A stretch of DNA of 64,000 bases, from the NCBI GenBank assembly GCA_934129745.1, contig CAKOWZ010000001.1:264812-328811 (forward strand). Direction: 5' to 3'. The position numbers were made by a program, and so were the translations under genes. The notes under the pieces are model-generated. The model saw nothing but the letters and a program-made list of their open reading frames with translations, ran no database searches and was not told where the DNA came from. Below are positions 22,297 to 32,316 of the stretch, piece by piece (the stretch's first letter is position 1; every line of letters begins with the position of its first letter). The DNA comes from an uncultured Clostridia bacterium (GTDB taxonomy: Bacteria; Bacillota; Clostridia; TANB77; CAG-508).

Positions 22297-23014
22297 ATGA
22301 GTAATATATTATTTGTGTGTGCAATGGAAAAAGAAGGAAAACAAATAGCTGAAAAACTTGGTATGAGTGAAATATCAAATAAATTGTTCGAAATAAAAAA
22401 AACAGCAGAAATTGAGGAAAAAAGTGTAAATAAAGAAAAAGATGAACAAAATTCTGAAATTGAAAAATGTAAAAAAAGTGAAATAGATAGATTATTAATA
22501 ACAGGAATAGGAAAACAATTTACAGCAATTAATTTAACAGAATATTTATGTAAAAACGATAAACCAGATTTAATAGTAAATATAGGATATGCTGGGTCTA
22601 CAGATATACAGATTGGAAAATGGGTTAATATATCTAGGTCTTATAATTATGAATGGGAAATTCCGGGTGAAGAAAAATATGTGATGTTAGCAGGACGGAA
22701 GTCAAAAAATGGATATTCTTAAAAATGATGAAGGTAAAGAATTGTTTGAAACAGTAGAATGTTATTCTTCAGAAAGTTTTGTAACTGAAACTGATATAAA
22801 TGAACATGTTGCATTTGATATGGAGCTTCATTCAATTTCAATTATTTGTGATTTATATGATATTCCATTATTATCATTAAAAAAAATAAGTGATAATTTA
22901 AGTTTAGGTGATTATTATGAAAATCTGACTCAAAATGAAGTGTTTGAATTAACTAGTTTTTTAGATTACAAAATTGATGGTGTTTCTTTATTATGCCAAA
23001 TACATAATTTGTAA
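22297..23014 (+). pseudogene. MTA/SAH nucleosidase-like gene split by a frameshift
   Basis: The family hydrolyses methylthioadenosine and S-adenosylhomocysteine. The first frame (22297-22722) has VCAMEKEGKQI at the N-terminus and LIVNIGYAGS; the second (from 22709 to 23014) has SSESFVTETDINE, FDMELHS and ISDNLSLGDYYEN. Together these give the order of motifs in one nucleoside phosphorylase-fold protein. The break is at a run of six A at about 22704-22709. Removing one A gives a continuous reading (SKMDILKNDEGKEL). An acidic/lysine insert (about residues 35-65) in the first half is also unusual. It may be a real pseudogene, a phase-variable tract or an assembly error. Confidence 0.75.
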
Positions 23015-23071
23015 AAAATTATGTGAGTTTTGTAGATATTCAGATATTAAATAGATGAAGGTGTTGTAAAT

Positions 23072-23155
23072 TTGAAATCAGTTGTACAAGCAGTTCAAAA
23101 ATCTATGGAAAATGATGCAAATAGTGGAGAAAAGGAAATTAAAGATGAAAGGTGA
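23072..23155 (+). CDS. Small 27-residue open frame just before smc
   Basis: TTG 23072 follows GAAGGTG (23057-23063) and opens a 27-residue hydrophilic frame (starting MKSVVQAVQKSMEND). Its stop lies six bases before the smc ATG, and its end carries the smc ribosome site. It could be a translated leader that couples to smc, or a remnant of a longer gene. No family is recognised. Confidence 0.35.
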   Translation: MKSVVQAVQKSMENDANSGEKEIKDER

Positions 23156-23160
23156 AAGAT

Positions 23161-26100
23161 ATGTACTTAAAAAGATTAGAATTGCAAGGATTTAAGTCTT
23201 TTGCAGATAAAACAATATTAGAATTTAAACCAGGAATTACTTCAGTAATTGGACCAAATGGTTCAGGAAAAAGTAATATTTCAGATGCCATTAGATGGGT
23301 ACTTGGTGAACAAAGTATGAAATCATTGAGAGGAGCTAAATCTGAAGATATTATTTTTAATGGAACTCAAAATAGGAAATCTTTAGGGTTTGCCGAAGCT
23401 TCAATTATTATTGATAATTCTGATGGAGCTCTTCCAATTGAATATAATGAAGTTACTGTAACAAGAAAGATTTATAGAAGTGGTGAAAGTGGATATTTTA
23501 TTAATAAAGTACCTTGTAGATTAAAAGATATTTTAGAATTATTTATGGATACTGGTATTGGTAAAGATGGTTATTCTATAATTGGTCAAGGTAAAATTGA
23601 TCAGATTTTAAGTAATAAATCTGAAGACAGACGTCATATTTTTGAAGAGGCTGCAGGTATTGTAAAATATAGGGTTAGAAAAGCTGAATCTGAAAAAAAA
23701 CTTGAACAAACAAAACTTAATTTATTAAGAATAAATGATATTTTAACTGAAATTGAAGGTAATTTAGACCCATTAAAAATTCAGTCTGAAAAAGCTAAAA
23801 AGTTTTTAGATTTAAGAGAAGAATTGAAAAATATTGAAGTTGGTTTATTTTTATATAATATTGATAATTATAAAGAAAAATTAAAACAAATTGTAAAAGA
23901 TGAAGAAATTATGGTTTCTCAAAAAGATGATGAAACAAACAAACTTGAAAATAAACAAAAAATTAAAGAAGAATTAAAAAATGAAATTGATAAAATTACA
24001 ATTGAAATTGAAAATGTTCAAAATTTAAGTTTTGAGGCTACTAATAAAATTGAAAAATTAAATACAGAAATTGGAATTGCTAATGAAAGAATTTCAAATA
24101 ATAAATCAAATACTGAAAGATTGGTTAATGAAATTGAAGAAGTTAGAACTAGAATTAAAGAATTAGAAGATGAAAAAACACAAAAAATTGAGAAGAAAAA
24201 TAATATTTTCACAAATAAAGAAAAATTTGAAAATGAACTAAAAGAAAAAGAGGCTGAACTTGCTAAATTAACTGAAAAACTAACATCAAAAGAATTAGAA
24301 ATTGAAGAACAAAAACAAAAAGTTGAACAAAACATTGATTCTAAATATGAAATAGGTAATGAAATTAGTACTTTAGAAGCTAATTACGAAAATTATGAAA
24401 AAAGAGAGAAAAATTTAAAAAGTGAAATTACTGAAACTATTTCTGAATTAGATGGTGCAAGAAGTGATAAACAAGATATTTCTAAAGGATATTATGAAAT
24501 TGAATCACAAAAAAATAAGATTATTTCTGAAATAGAAAAAATTGCTAATGAAAAACAAGAAGCTAACAATAAGATTAAGGATTTTGAAGCACAAATTAAT
24601 CAAATTTCTTATGATATAAGAATGAAAGATTCAAGACATAAATTTTTGGTTGAAACTGAAAAAGAAAAAGAAGGATATACAAAAAGTGTTAAATCTTTGT
24701 TATTAGATTGTGAAAAAAATCCATCACTTAAATCAGGTGTTGAAGGTGTTTTAGCTAACCTAATATCAGTTGATAATAAATATCAAACAGCAATTGAAAT
24801 GGCATTAGGTGGTGTTCTTCAAAATATTGTTACTGATAATGAACATACTGCTAAAAAATTGGTAGAACATTTAAGAAAAAATAATCTAGGAAGAGCATCA
24901 TTTTTACCAATCTCATCTGTAAAAGGTAGCAAAATTGATAAAATTAAAGGACATTATAATGGTTTGATTGGTGTGGGTTCTGAACTTGTAAAATGTGATA
25001 AAAAATATCAACAAATTATTAGCAATTTATTAGGAAGAACTGTTATTGTTGATAATATGGATACTGGAATTCAAGTAGCTAAAAATAATAATTATGGTTT
25101 TAGAATTGTTACCCTAAAAGGTGATATTATCAGTAATTCAGGTGCAATTACAGGTGGTTCTGTTGCAACAAAAACTGTTAATATTCTAGGAAGAAGTAAT
25201 GAAATTGAAAGTTTAGCAAAAGAAATTGTTGATTTAAAAAACAAATTACAAGAAGTTACTAAAAACAAAGAAAAATATGAAAATTCAATTTCAGGAGTTA
25301 TCAAAAAATCTGAAGAATTAGATGAAAAATTAAATGAAATAAATATTGTATATGCAACTGAAAAACAAAAAATGGTCGCAATTGAACAAAATATTGAAAA
25401 AGCTGCTACACGTCTTGAAAAATTGAAAAAAGAAAATGAAAATATCAAAAATATGAAATCTGAAATATTAAAAAATAAGGAAGAAAAATTTGCTCAAATT
25501 GATGTTTTAGATAAAGAAACATCTGAATTAAATGCAATAATTGAACAATTTGGATTATTAAATAAAGATAATCAAAAATATATTGATGATTTAAATTTTG
25601 ATATAACAAATTTAAGAATTTCAGTATCATCATTTGATGAAAGTGGTGCTTCTATTGATGAAATGGTTGAAAGAATTGAACTTGACATTACAAATAATAA
25701 TACAAGTATTGAAAATAAACAAAAACAAATTTCAGATTTAAATGTTGAAAATACTGAACTAGAATCTAGTATTAATGGATTTAATGAAGAAATTGCAAAA
25801 GTTAAATCAGATGTAGAAAATAGTGGTGTAAAAGTTGAAGAATTAAAAGCTTCAAGAATTGAAAATAATAATAGATTACAAAAAACTGAAAAAGATATTA
25901 CTGATCAGTTTACTATTATTGAAGATTTAAAAGAACAATTAGTCAAAATTGATGTAAAAAAATCTAAATTTGAACAGGATTTAAAACAAGTTGTTGATAG
26001 TTTATGGGAAGAATATGAGCTTACACCTAATGGTTGTGAAAATTTTGAAAAACCAAATAATGTTCAAGTAACTCAAAAAGAGGTTAACAAATTGCGTAAT

Positions 26101-26706
26101 CAAATTCGTGATTTGGGAAGTATTAATATTGATTCAATTGAAGAATATAAAAAAGCAAAAGAAAGATATGATTTTATGAGTGAACAACGTTTGGATTTAG
26201 AAAATACTCAAACAAAACTTAGAAATGTGATTACAGAAATGACAAAAACAATGAAAACTCAATTTGCAGAAAAATTTGCTTTAATAAATCACAATTTTAA
26301 TGAAGTATTCCAAGAATTATTTGGTGGAGGAAAAGCTGAACTTGTTCTTGAAGATGAAGAAAATATTTTGGAATGTGGTATTGATATTAAAGTTCAACCA
26401 ACAGGAAAAAAACTTCAAAATATGATGTTATTATCAGGTGGAGAAAAGGCATTTACTGCTATTGCATTATTATTTGCAATCTTAAAAATTAATCCTGCTC
26501 CATTCTGTATTTTAGACGAAATTGAGGCAGCTTTAGATGATGTAAATGTTTATAGATATGCTGAATATTTGAAAAAATTTAGTGATGAAACTCAATTTTT
26601 GGTAATTACTCACAGAAAAGGTACTATGGAAGCTGCTGATACTGTTTATGGTGTTACTATGGAAGAAAATGGTATTAGTAAGTTATTGTCTATCAAAATG
26701 GCATAA
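23161..26706 (+). CDS. smc: Chromosome partition protein SMC
   Basis: The core ATPase of the bacterial condensin complex (with ScpA and ScpB), which extrudes DNA loops and resolves sister chromosomes. The 1181-residue protein has Walker A GPNGSGKSN at about residues 32-40, two long coiled coils (about 170-500 and 660-1000), a hinge (about 510-640, with GVEGVLANLISV and ITGGSVATKTVNILGR), the ABC signature LLSGGEKAFTA and Walker B FCILDEIEAALDD. Length and order match SMC exactly. ATG 23161 is chosen because AAAGGTG lies just upstream and the family begins MYLKRLELQGFKSFA. It is not next to rnc or ftsY here. Confidence 0.97.
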   Translation: MYLKRLELQGFKSFADKTILEFKPGITSVIGPNGSGKSNISDAIRWVLGEQSMKSLRGAKSEDIIFNGTQNRKSLGFAEASIIIDNSDGALPIEYNEVTVTRKIYRSGESGYFINKVPCRLKDILELFMDTGIGKDGYSIIGQGKIDQILSNKSEDRRHIFEEAAGIVKYRVRKAESEKKLEQTKLNLLRINDILTEIEGNLDPLKIQSEKAKKFLDLREELKNIEVGLFLYNIDNYKEKLKQIVKDEEIMVSQKDDETNKLENKQKIKEELKNEIDKITIEIENVQNLSFEATNKIEKLNTEIGIANERISNNKSNTERLVNEIEEVRTRIKELEDEKTQKIEKKNNIFTNKEKFENELKEKEAELAKLTEKLTSKELEIEEQKQKVEQNIDSKYEIGNEISTLEANYENYEKREKNLKSEITETISELDGARSDKQDISKGYYEIESQKNKIISEIEKIANEKQEANNKIKDFEAQINQISYDIRMKDSRHKFLVETEKEKEGYTKSVKSLLLDCEKNPSLKSGVEGVLANLISVDNKYQTAIEMALGGVLQNIVTDNEHTAKKLVEHLRKNNLGRASFLPISSVKGSKIDKIKGHYNGLIGVGSELVKCDKKYQQIISNLLGRTVIVDNMDTGIQVAKNNNYGFRIVTLKGDIISNSGAITGGSVATKTVNILGRSNEIESLAKEIVDLKNKLQEVTKNKEKYENSISGVIKKSEELDEKLNEINIVYATEKQKMVAIEQNIEKAATRLEKLKKENENIKNMKSEILKNKEEKFAQIDVLDKETSELNAIIEQFGLLNKDNQKYIDDLNFDITNLRISVSSFDESGASIDEMVERIELDITNNNTSIENKQKQISDLNVENTELESSINGFNEEIAKVKSDVENSGVKVEELKASRIENNNRLQKTEKDITDQFTIIEDLKEQLVKIDVKKSKFEQDLKQVVDSLWEEYELTPNGCENFEKPNNVQVTQKEVNKLRNQIRDLGSINIDSIEEYKKAKERYDFMSEQRLDLENTQTKLRNVITEMTKTMKTQFAEKFALINHNFNEVFQELFGGGKAELVLEDEENILECGIDIKVQPTGKKLQNMMLLSGGEKAFTAIALLFAILKINPAPFCILDEIEAALDDVNVYRYAEYLKKFSDETQFLVITHRKGTMEAADTVYGVTMEENGISKLLSIKMA

Positions 26707-26708
26707 GA

Positions 26709-26751
26709 ATAAGTGAAACATTTTTGGAAAGCACAAATTTGTTTCACTTAT
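26709..26751 (+). terminator. Hairpin after smc
   Basis: ATAAGTGAAACA (26709-26720) pairs perfectly with TGTTTCACTTAT (26740-26751). There is no strong T-tract, so termination is only probable. Confidence 0.5.
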
Positions 26752-26789
26752 CTTGAAAAATTTGCCTAAAGAAGGGAGATATAAAATTT

Positions 26790-27749
26790 ATGAGTAAAAC
26801 AATTTTAAAATGTGAAAATCTCAACAAATTTATTAAGAAAAAACAAATTTTAGATAATGTTTCATTTGAATTAAATGAAGGTGAAATCTTAGGGTTTATA
26901 GGTCCAAATGGTGCTGGAAAAACTACTACAATTAAGTTGATATTAGGGCTTCAAAGTATATCTAGTGGAACAGTACAAATTAATGGATTTGATGTTCAAA
27001 AAGATTTTGTTAAAGCAATAGAAAAAGTTGGAGCTATTGTAGAAAATCCAGATTTTTATATGTATTTATCAGGAAGAAAAAATCTGGAATTAGTTGCTAA
27101 TATGTATGAAAATATTGATAAATCAAGAATAGATGAAGTTTCAAAACTTGTGGGATTAGAAAATAGAATAAATGATAAGGTTTCTAAATATTCTTTAGGA
27201 ATGAGACAAAGATTAGGAATTGCTCAAGCAATTTTAAATAAACCAGATTTATTAATTTTAGATGAGCCAACAAATGGATTAGACCCAGAGGGAATTAAAG
27301 AATTAAGGGAGTTTTTAGTTAAACTTGCACAAGAAGAACATATGGCAATTTTTATATCAAGCCATAATTTAGCTGAACTTGAGAGCTTTTGTAATAAAGT
27401 TTGTATTATTAAAAATGGTAAAGTTATTGAAACAGCTACAATAGATGAATTAAAAAATGAAACAATTGATGAAAAAAATGTTTATGATGTTGAGGTTGAT
27501 GAAACAGAAAATGTAAAAAATGTTTTACAAAATAAAGAAAAAAATAATTTATTAAATATTGATTTAGATAAATTAGAAGTTCAGATTATAAATAAAAATT
27601 ATTTTAAATTAATAATTAATAAACAAAATGTACCAGATATTATTGAATTACTTATACATAATAATATAAAAATATATCAAGTTAAAGAAGAAAAAATTTC
27701 ATTAGAAGATGCATTTTTGAAAAGAACAGGGGGTAATGTAATTGGGTAA
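26790..27749 (+). CDS. ABC transporter ATP-binding protein
   Basis: A 319-residue ATPase with Walker A IGPNGAGKTT, signature YSLGMRQRLGIA, Walker B LLILDEPTNGLD and the switch histidine in FISSHNLAEL. After the ABC core (about 1-230) comes a C-terminal domain of about 90 residues like that of the BcrA/CcmA-type subfamily exporting antibiotics, lipids or ions. It overlaps the permease gene by eight bases, so the two make one transporter with an ATPase and a permease encoded separately. The substrate cannot be told. Confidence 0.92.
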   Translation: MSKTILKCENLNKFIKKKQILDNVSFELNEGEILGFIGPNGAGKTTTIKLILGLQSISSGTVQINGFDVQKDFVKAIEKVGAIVENPDFYMYLSGRKNLELVANMYENIDKSRIDEVSKLVGLENRINDKVSKYSLGMRQRLGIAQAILNKPDLLILDEPTNGLDPEGIKELREFLVKLAQEEHMAIFISSHNLAELESFCNKVCIIKNGKVIETATIDELKNETIDEKNVYDVEVDETENVKNVLQNKEKNNLLNIDLDKLEVQIINKNYFKLIINKQNVPDIIELLIHNNIKIYQVKEEKISLEDAFLKRTGGNVIG

Positions 27750-29202
27750 TTTAATAAAAAATGAATTAATAAAAATATTTAGAAAAAAGAGTACATATAT
27801 TATTTTAATTATATTTTTTCTTTTTACAATATTAACAAATATTATTTATAAAGTTATGGATAAATTAGAAGTAACAGTTGATTATAATTTATCAGATGAA
27901 TATATAGAATATGTAAAAGAAGATATAAAAAACCTAAATCCACAAGATAATAGACAAGAATATATTCAAGCAAAAACAGAAATTGATATGTATGAATTAT
28001 ACAAAAAATATGATTCTGATTCATGGCAAGCATATATTATTAAAAGAGATTTTTATAATTATATATATAATGTAAATGTTTATAAATATGGCTCTGAAAC
28101 AGATAAATCAGAATTAACACAAAATCCTGAACAGATTTTAAATAATCAGATAGAAAAATTAAATCAAAGTGATTGGAGAAAATATGTAAAAGAAGATATT
28201 GAAGAATTAGAAAAAAAAGTGGAAATGTTAAAACAATCAAAATCAGAATTACCAGCTGATTCATCAGAAATTAGACAAATAAATGATGAAATTAAAAATT
28301 TAGAATTACAACTTGAATTAAATCATTTAAGACTTGATAAAGATATTCCTTATGGTAATGATTATTTAAATCAAGCAATTGAAGTAAGAAGAAATTCTTT
28401 TGTAATTGATTATGATTCAGATGAGCAAGATATGAAATATCGAGATAGAGTTACAAGACAACAAGAAATTGATCAAAATGAAAAGGCAAAATATATTATT
28501 GAAAATAAGCAAGATATAAATAATACTGCAAATGCAAGAGGAATTTTATTAAATGTTTTTGACGAATTTTCAATTTTCATAATTATATTTATTGTAATGA
28601 TTGCAGGAGGAATGATTAGTTCTGAAATGGAAAAAGGAACTATTAAAATGCTTTTAGTAAAACCACATACTCGTACTAAAATTTTGGTTTCAAAATATAT
28701 TGTTTCTATATTAATGTGTGTGTTTATATTAGTAGTATCAGTCGTTTTTGAGGTTTTAGTTGGTGGAATTATGTTTGGATTTGATTCATTATCAATTCCT
28801 GGTGTTGTATATAATTTTAATACAAATTCAATTCAAACAATGAATTTATTTGCATATATAGCATTAATTGGATTAAATAAATTGCCAATGTATTTACTTC
28901 TTGCTACTGTTGCATTTACTGCTAGTGTATTATTTGGAAATACAGTTGTTGCAGTTGTTTTACCTGTGTTAGGAAATATAGGTAGTGCAATTGTTAATCA
29001 ACTTGCTGTTACTTTTTCTATTAAACAATTGGCTATTTATCCAACATTAAATTGGGATTTTACTCAGTTTTTATTTGGAAGTTTGCCAACATATGAGTTT
29101 ACTAATAAAGGTTTTGCAACAATAGTGTGTTTAATTTATTGGATTATTATGATAATAATATCATGGTGTGTATTTAGAAAAAAAGAAATTAAGAATATAT
29201 AA
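27742..29202 (+). CDS. ABC-2 type transporter permease
   Basis: A 486-residue membrane protein: an N-terminal helix (about 17-38), a long extracytoplasmic, partly coiled region rich in Lys/Glu (about 45-265), then five or six membrane helices (about 275-485). MISSEMEKGTIKMLLVKPHTR is the typical cytoplasmic turn of ABC-2 permeases of the bacitracin/lantibiotic-export type. The TTG start at 27742 lies within the last codons of the ATPase gene, after GGGGGTAATG. The large outer domain might bind substrate or a partner. Confidence 0.85.
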   Translation: MGNLIKNELIKIFRKKSTYIILIIFFLFTILTNIIYKVMDKLEVTVDYNLSDEYIEYVKEDIKNLNPQDNRQEYIQAKTEIDMYELYKKYDSDSWQAYIIKRDFYNYIYNVNVYKYGSETDKSELTQNPEQILNNQIEKLNQSDWRKYVKEDIEELEKKVEMLKQSKSELPADSSEIRQINDEIKNLELQLELNHLRLDKDIPYGNDYLNQAIEVRRNSFVIDYDSDEQDMKYRDRVTRQQEIDQNEKAKYIIENKQDINNTANARGILLNVFDEFSIFIIIFIVMIAGGMISSEMEKGTIKMLLVKPHTRTKILVSKYIVSILMCVFILVVSVVFEVLVGGIMFGFDSLSIPGVVYNFNTNSIQTMNLFAYIALIGLNKLPMYLLLATVAFTASVLFGNTVVAVVLPVLGNIGSAIVNQLAVTFSIKQLAIYPTLNWDFTQFLFGSLPTYEFTNKGFATIVCLIYWIIMIIISWCVFRKKEIKNI

Positions 29203-29210
29203 AATATTTG

Positions 29211-29236
29211 GAGACAGGGCAAAATTGCTTTGTCTC
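29211..29236 (+). terminator. Probable terminator after the ABC transporter
   Basis: GAGACAGGGC (29211-29220) pairs with GCTTTGTCTC (29227-29236), including G-T pairs, with a 6-base loop. The following bases are T-rich. Confidence 0.55.
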
Positions 29237-29262
29237 TAAATGTTTTATTTAGTACACATATT

Positions 29263-29291
29263 TTGATTCTATCTTGCATATATATTAATAT
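29263..29291 (+). promoter_or_regulatory. Possible promoter of the cation ATPase gene
   Basis: TTGATT (29263-29268), 17 bases, TAATAT (29286-29291); both boxes are only moderate. Confidence 0.35.
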
Positions 29292-29321
29292 ATAGAAAAC
29301 ACACAAAGGAGGACAATAAAT

Positions 29322-32018
29322 ATGTGGCAGTCATTAAATTTAAGTGAAGTAAAGCACAAATTGAAAACAAACTTCCAATATGGGCTTACAAATGATGAAA
29401 TTGGTAAAAGGTTTCAAGAATATGGAGAAAATAAGTTAGAGGACAAGCCGAGGGAGAGCTTGTTTATAAGATTTTTTAAACAATTTAATGATTTTATGAT
29501 TATTATCTTAATAGTAGCATCTGCAGTTTCTGCAATTATTGAGAAAGTTCAGGGTTCTAATGATTATTTGGATTCTATAATAATCATTGGAATTGTGGTT
29601 TTTAATGCTATTATGGGAATTGTTCAGGAAACAAAAGCAGAGAGATCTTTGGAGGCTTTGAAAAAGATGACTGCTCCTGTAGTTAAGGTTAGAAGAGAAG
29701 GGAGAGTTCGACAAATTGAAAGTTGTAAACTTGTTCCTGGAGATATTGTTATTTTAGAAGCAGGAAATTTTGTACCTGCTGATTGCAGGTTGATTAGTAG
29801 TGTTAATTTAAAAGCAGAGGAATCTTGTTTAACTGGGGAAACTGTTCCAATTGAAAAAAATGCATCTACAATTATTAATGAAAGAGCTGGAATTGGTGAT
29901 TGTTTTAATATGGTGTTTGCAACAACTGTTATTGTAAATGGTCATGGTGAAGGTGTTGTTACTGAAACTGGTATGAATACTAAGGTTGGAAAAATTGCAA
30001 AATTGATTATTAATAATGAATCACCTGAAACACCTATACAAAGAAAATTAGGTGAGGTTGGAAAAACTCTTGGACTTGCTTGTTTAGGAATATGTGCTTT
30101 AATATTTTTTATTGGTATTATAAAGAAAATTCCACCAATAGAAATGTTTATGACATCTGTTGGACTTGCTGTTGCAGCAATTCCTGAAGGACTTCCAGCA
30201 ATTGTTACAATTGTCCTTTCAATTGGTGTTACAAAAATGGCTAAGAAAAATAGTATTATTAGAAAATTGCCTGCTGTTGAAACATTAGGAAGTAGTTCTG
30301 TTATTTGTTCTGATAAAACAGGAACTTTAACACAAAATAAAATGCAGGTTGTTCAGGTTATGACTCCTAATATACACCAAATTGCAAGCACACCAAATTT
30401 AACAGCAAAATATCAAATAACTCCTGAAATTTCACAGGTTTTAGAATTAGCAACAATGTGTACAGATGTTGAAATTTCATATGATGATGGTAAAACAAGC
30501 ATTTCAGGTGATCCAACAGAAATTGCAATTGTGGAAGAATGTAATAAAATTGGAAAAACAAAGAAAAGTTTGTATAATCAATTTGAAAGAATAAATGATA
30601 TACCATTTGATTCATCAAGAAAAATGATGACAACAATACATAAATTTGGAAATAAATATAGAATTATTACAAAAGGAGCTCCAGATGTTTTATTAAAAAA
30701 ATGTAATAAATTTTATTCTGAAAATAATATTTCAAGTTTGGGAATTTCAACAATTAAATTAATAGAACAGCAAAATGAAAAAATGGCTGAAAGTGCTTTA
30801 AGAGTTATAGGTGTTGCATATAAAGATGTAGATATTTTACCATCAAAAATTCAAACTAATTATATAGAAAATGACCTTGTTTTTGCAGGTTTAATAGGTA
30901 TGATTGACCCTCCAAGAGAAGGTGTTAAAGATGCTATTGAGACATGTAGAAAAGCTGGAATTAAAACTGTAATGATTACAGGTGATCATATTGTAACAGC
31001 AAATGCAATTGCATCAGAACTTGGAATATTAAGAAAAAATGAATTATCAATAACAGGAGCTGAGCTTGATAGATTACCTAAAAATGAATTTCAAAAAAAT
31101 ATTATGAAATATTCAGTATTTGCAAGAGTTACACCAGAGCATAAAGTTCAAATTGTAAATGCATTTCAGAAAACAGGTGCAGTTGTTGCAATGACAGGAG
31201 ATGGGGTAAATGATGCACCTGCTCTTAAAAATGCTGATATAGGGATTGCAATGGGATTAAATGGTACAGATGTTGCAAAAAATGCTGCAGATATGGTTCT
31301 TACAGATGATAATTTTGTAACAATTGTTGAGGCTGTGAAATATGGAAGAACAATTTTTAATAATATTAGAAAAGCTATTCATTTTTTAATAGCAACAAAT
31401 GTAGGGGAAATTGTTACAATTTTCTTGGGATTGGTTATTGGAATGAAATCACCTTTACTTGCAATTCAGTTATTATGGATAAATTTAATTACAGATTCAT
31501 TACCAGCAATTGCATTAGGATTGGAAAATCCTGAAAAAAATATAATGCTTGAAAAACCACGAGATGCTAAGAAAAGTATTTTTGCTGATGGATTATGGGG
31601 AAAAATTATTGTTGAAGGTGCAATGATAGGAATTTTGAATTTATTGGCTTTTAATATTGGAACAAAGTTTTATGGAATTGAGGTTGGAAGAACAATGGCT
31701 TTTGTTTCTTTGGGATTATTAGAATTAGTTCATAGTTTTAATATTAGAACAGATGAATCAATTTTTTCGGTTGGTGTTTTTCAAAATAAATATTTAGTGT
31801 GGGCTTTTTTAGGAGGGGCTTTTTTACAAACAGTTGTGGTTATAGTTCCTCAGTTTGCGGAAATATTTGGATTGGTTAATTTGACAGGAAAACAATGGTT
31901 GTTTACAACATTGATTTCTATTGCTCCTGTTGGATTGATGGAGATACAGAAGGTTGTAAATCAGTTTAGATTTGGAAAGGTTGTTGAAAATCCTAAAAGA
32001 GCAACTAAGGTTGCGTGA
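29322..32018 (+). CDS. P-type (type II) calcium-transporting ATPase
   Basis: An 898-residue P2-type ATPase. It has an N-terminal cation-ATPase domain, the actuator TGE (SCLTGETVPIEK), the phosphorylation site SDKTGTLTQNK, nucleotide domain motifs, TGDGVNDAPALKNADIGIAMG, and ten predicted membrane helices. The ion-site residues in M4 (AAIPEGLPAIV) and M6 (WINLITDSLPAIALG) match SERCA-like Ca2+ pumps rather than Na/K or heavy-metal pumps. AAAGGAGG is six bases or more before ATG 29322. It probably exports Ca2+ and sits alone between two hairpins. Confidence 0.93.
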   Translation: MWQSLNLSEVKHKLKTNFQYGLTNDEIGKRFQEYGENKLEDKPRESLFIRFFKQFNDFMIIILIVASAVSAIIEKVQGSNDYLDSIIIIGIVVFNAIMGIVQETKAERSLEALKKMTAPVVKVRREGRVRQIESCKLVPGDIVILEAGNFVPADCRLISSVNLKAEESCLTGETVPIEKNASTIINERAGIGDCFNMVFATTVIVNGHGEGVVTETGMNTKVGKIAKLIINNESPETPIQRKLGEVGKTLGLACLGICALIFFIGIIKKIPPIEMFMTSVGLAVAAIPEGLPAIVTIVLSIGVTKMAKKNSIIRKLPAVETLGSSSVICSDKTGTLTQNKMQVVQVMTPNIHQIASTPNLTAKYQITPEISQVLELATMCTDVEISYDDGKTSISGDPTEIAIVEECNKIGKTKKSLYNQFERINDIPFDSSRKMMTTIHKFGNKYRIITKGAPDVLLKKCNKFYSENNISSLGISTIKLIEQQNEKMAESALRVIGVAYKDVDILPSKIQTNYIENDLVFAGLIGMIDPPREGVKDAIETCRKAGIKTVMITGDHIVTANAIASELGILRKNELSITGAELDRLPKNEFQKNIMKYSVFARVTPEHKVQIVNAFQKTGAVVAMTGDGVNDAPALKNADIGIAMGLNGTDVAKNAADMVLTDDNFVTIVEAVKYGRTIFNNIRKAIHFLIATNVGEIVTIFLGLVIGMKSPLLAIQLLWINLITDSLPAIALGLENPEKNIMLEKPRDAKKSIFADGLWGKIIVEGAMIGILNLLAFNIGTKFYGIEVGRTMAFVSLGLLELVHSFNIRTDESIFSVGVFQNKYLVWAFLGGAFLQTVVVIVPQFAEIFGLVNLTGKQWLFTTLISIAPVGLMEIQKVVNQFRFGKVVENPKRATKVA

Positions 32019-32142
32019 TGTGTTGGATTTTGGAATATTTTGGTATAAGGATATTTTTGTATAATATTTGTGAATAATATTATTTGGGGATGGAGTGATT
32101 TTGGTTTTAAATGTTTTTTTGTTCATAATTGTAAATTTGATA

Positions 32143-32226
32143 TGTCACAAATTGCGCATTTGAGCAGAATGGACGCGTCCCTAATTGTTCACCTGAGCAA
32201 AATGGACGCGTCCCCAATTGCACGCA
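32143..32226. repeat. REP-like repeats in tandem (copy 4)
   Basis: Two direct units: TGAGCAGAATGGACGCGTCCC (32161-32181) and TGAGCAAAATGGACGCGTCCC (32193-32213), each followed by AATTG plus TTCAC or CACG. Unlike the other copies these are repeated in the same orientation, with GCATTTGAGC and TTCACCTGAGC between. They lie just upstream of the next promoter. Confidence 0.75.
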
Positions 32227-32229
32227 GGG

Positions 32230-32258
32230 TTGAAAATTATGGAAAAATATAGTACAAT
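32230..32258 (+). promoter_or_regulatory. Predicted promoter of the acidic-protein gene
   Basis: TTGAAA (32230-32235), 17 bases, TACAAT (32253-32258). Transcription from about 32265 would leave a leader of about 50 bases. Confidence 0.6.
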
Positions 32259-32316
32259 TATAGTAGATATTGTTTTAATACATTAAGATTAAAAATTAAA
32301 AGGAGGGTTTTGGTAT

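Noticed and set aside
32070..32252. Small open frame with repeated HLSKMDAS peptide
   Set aside because: The repeat comes from the direct GGACGCGTCC units, and there is no ribosome site.
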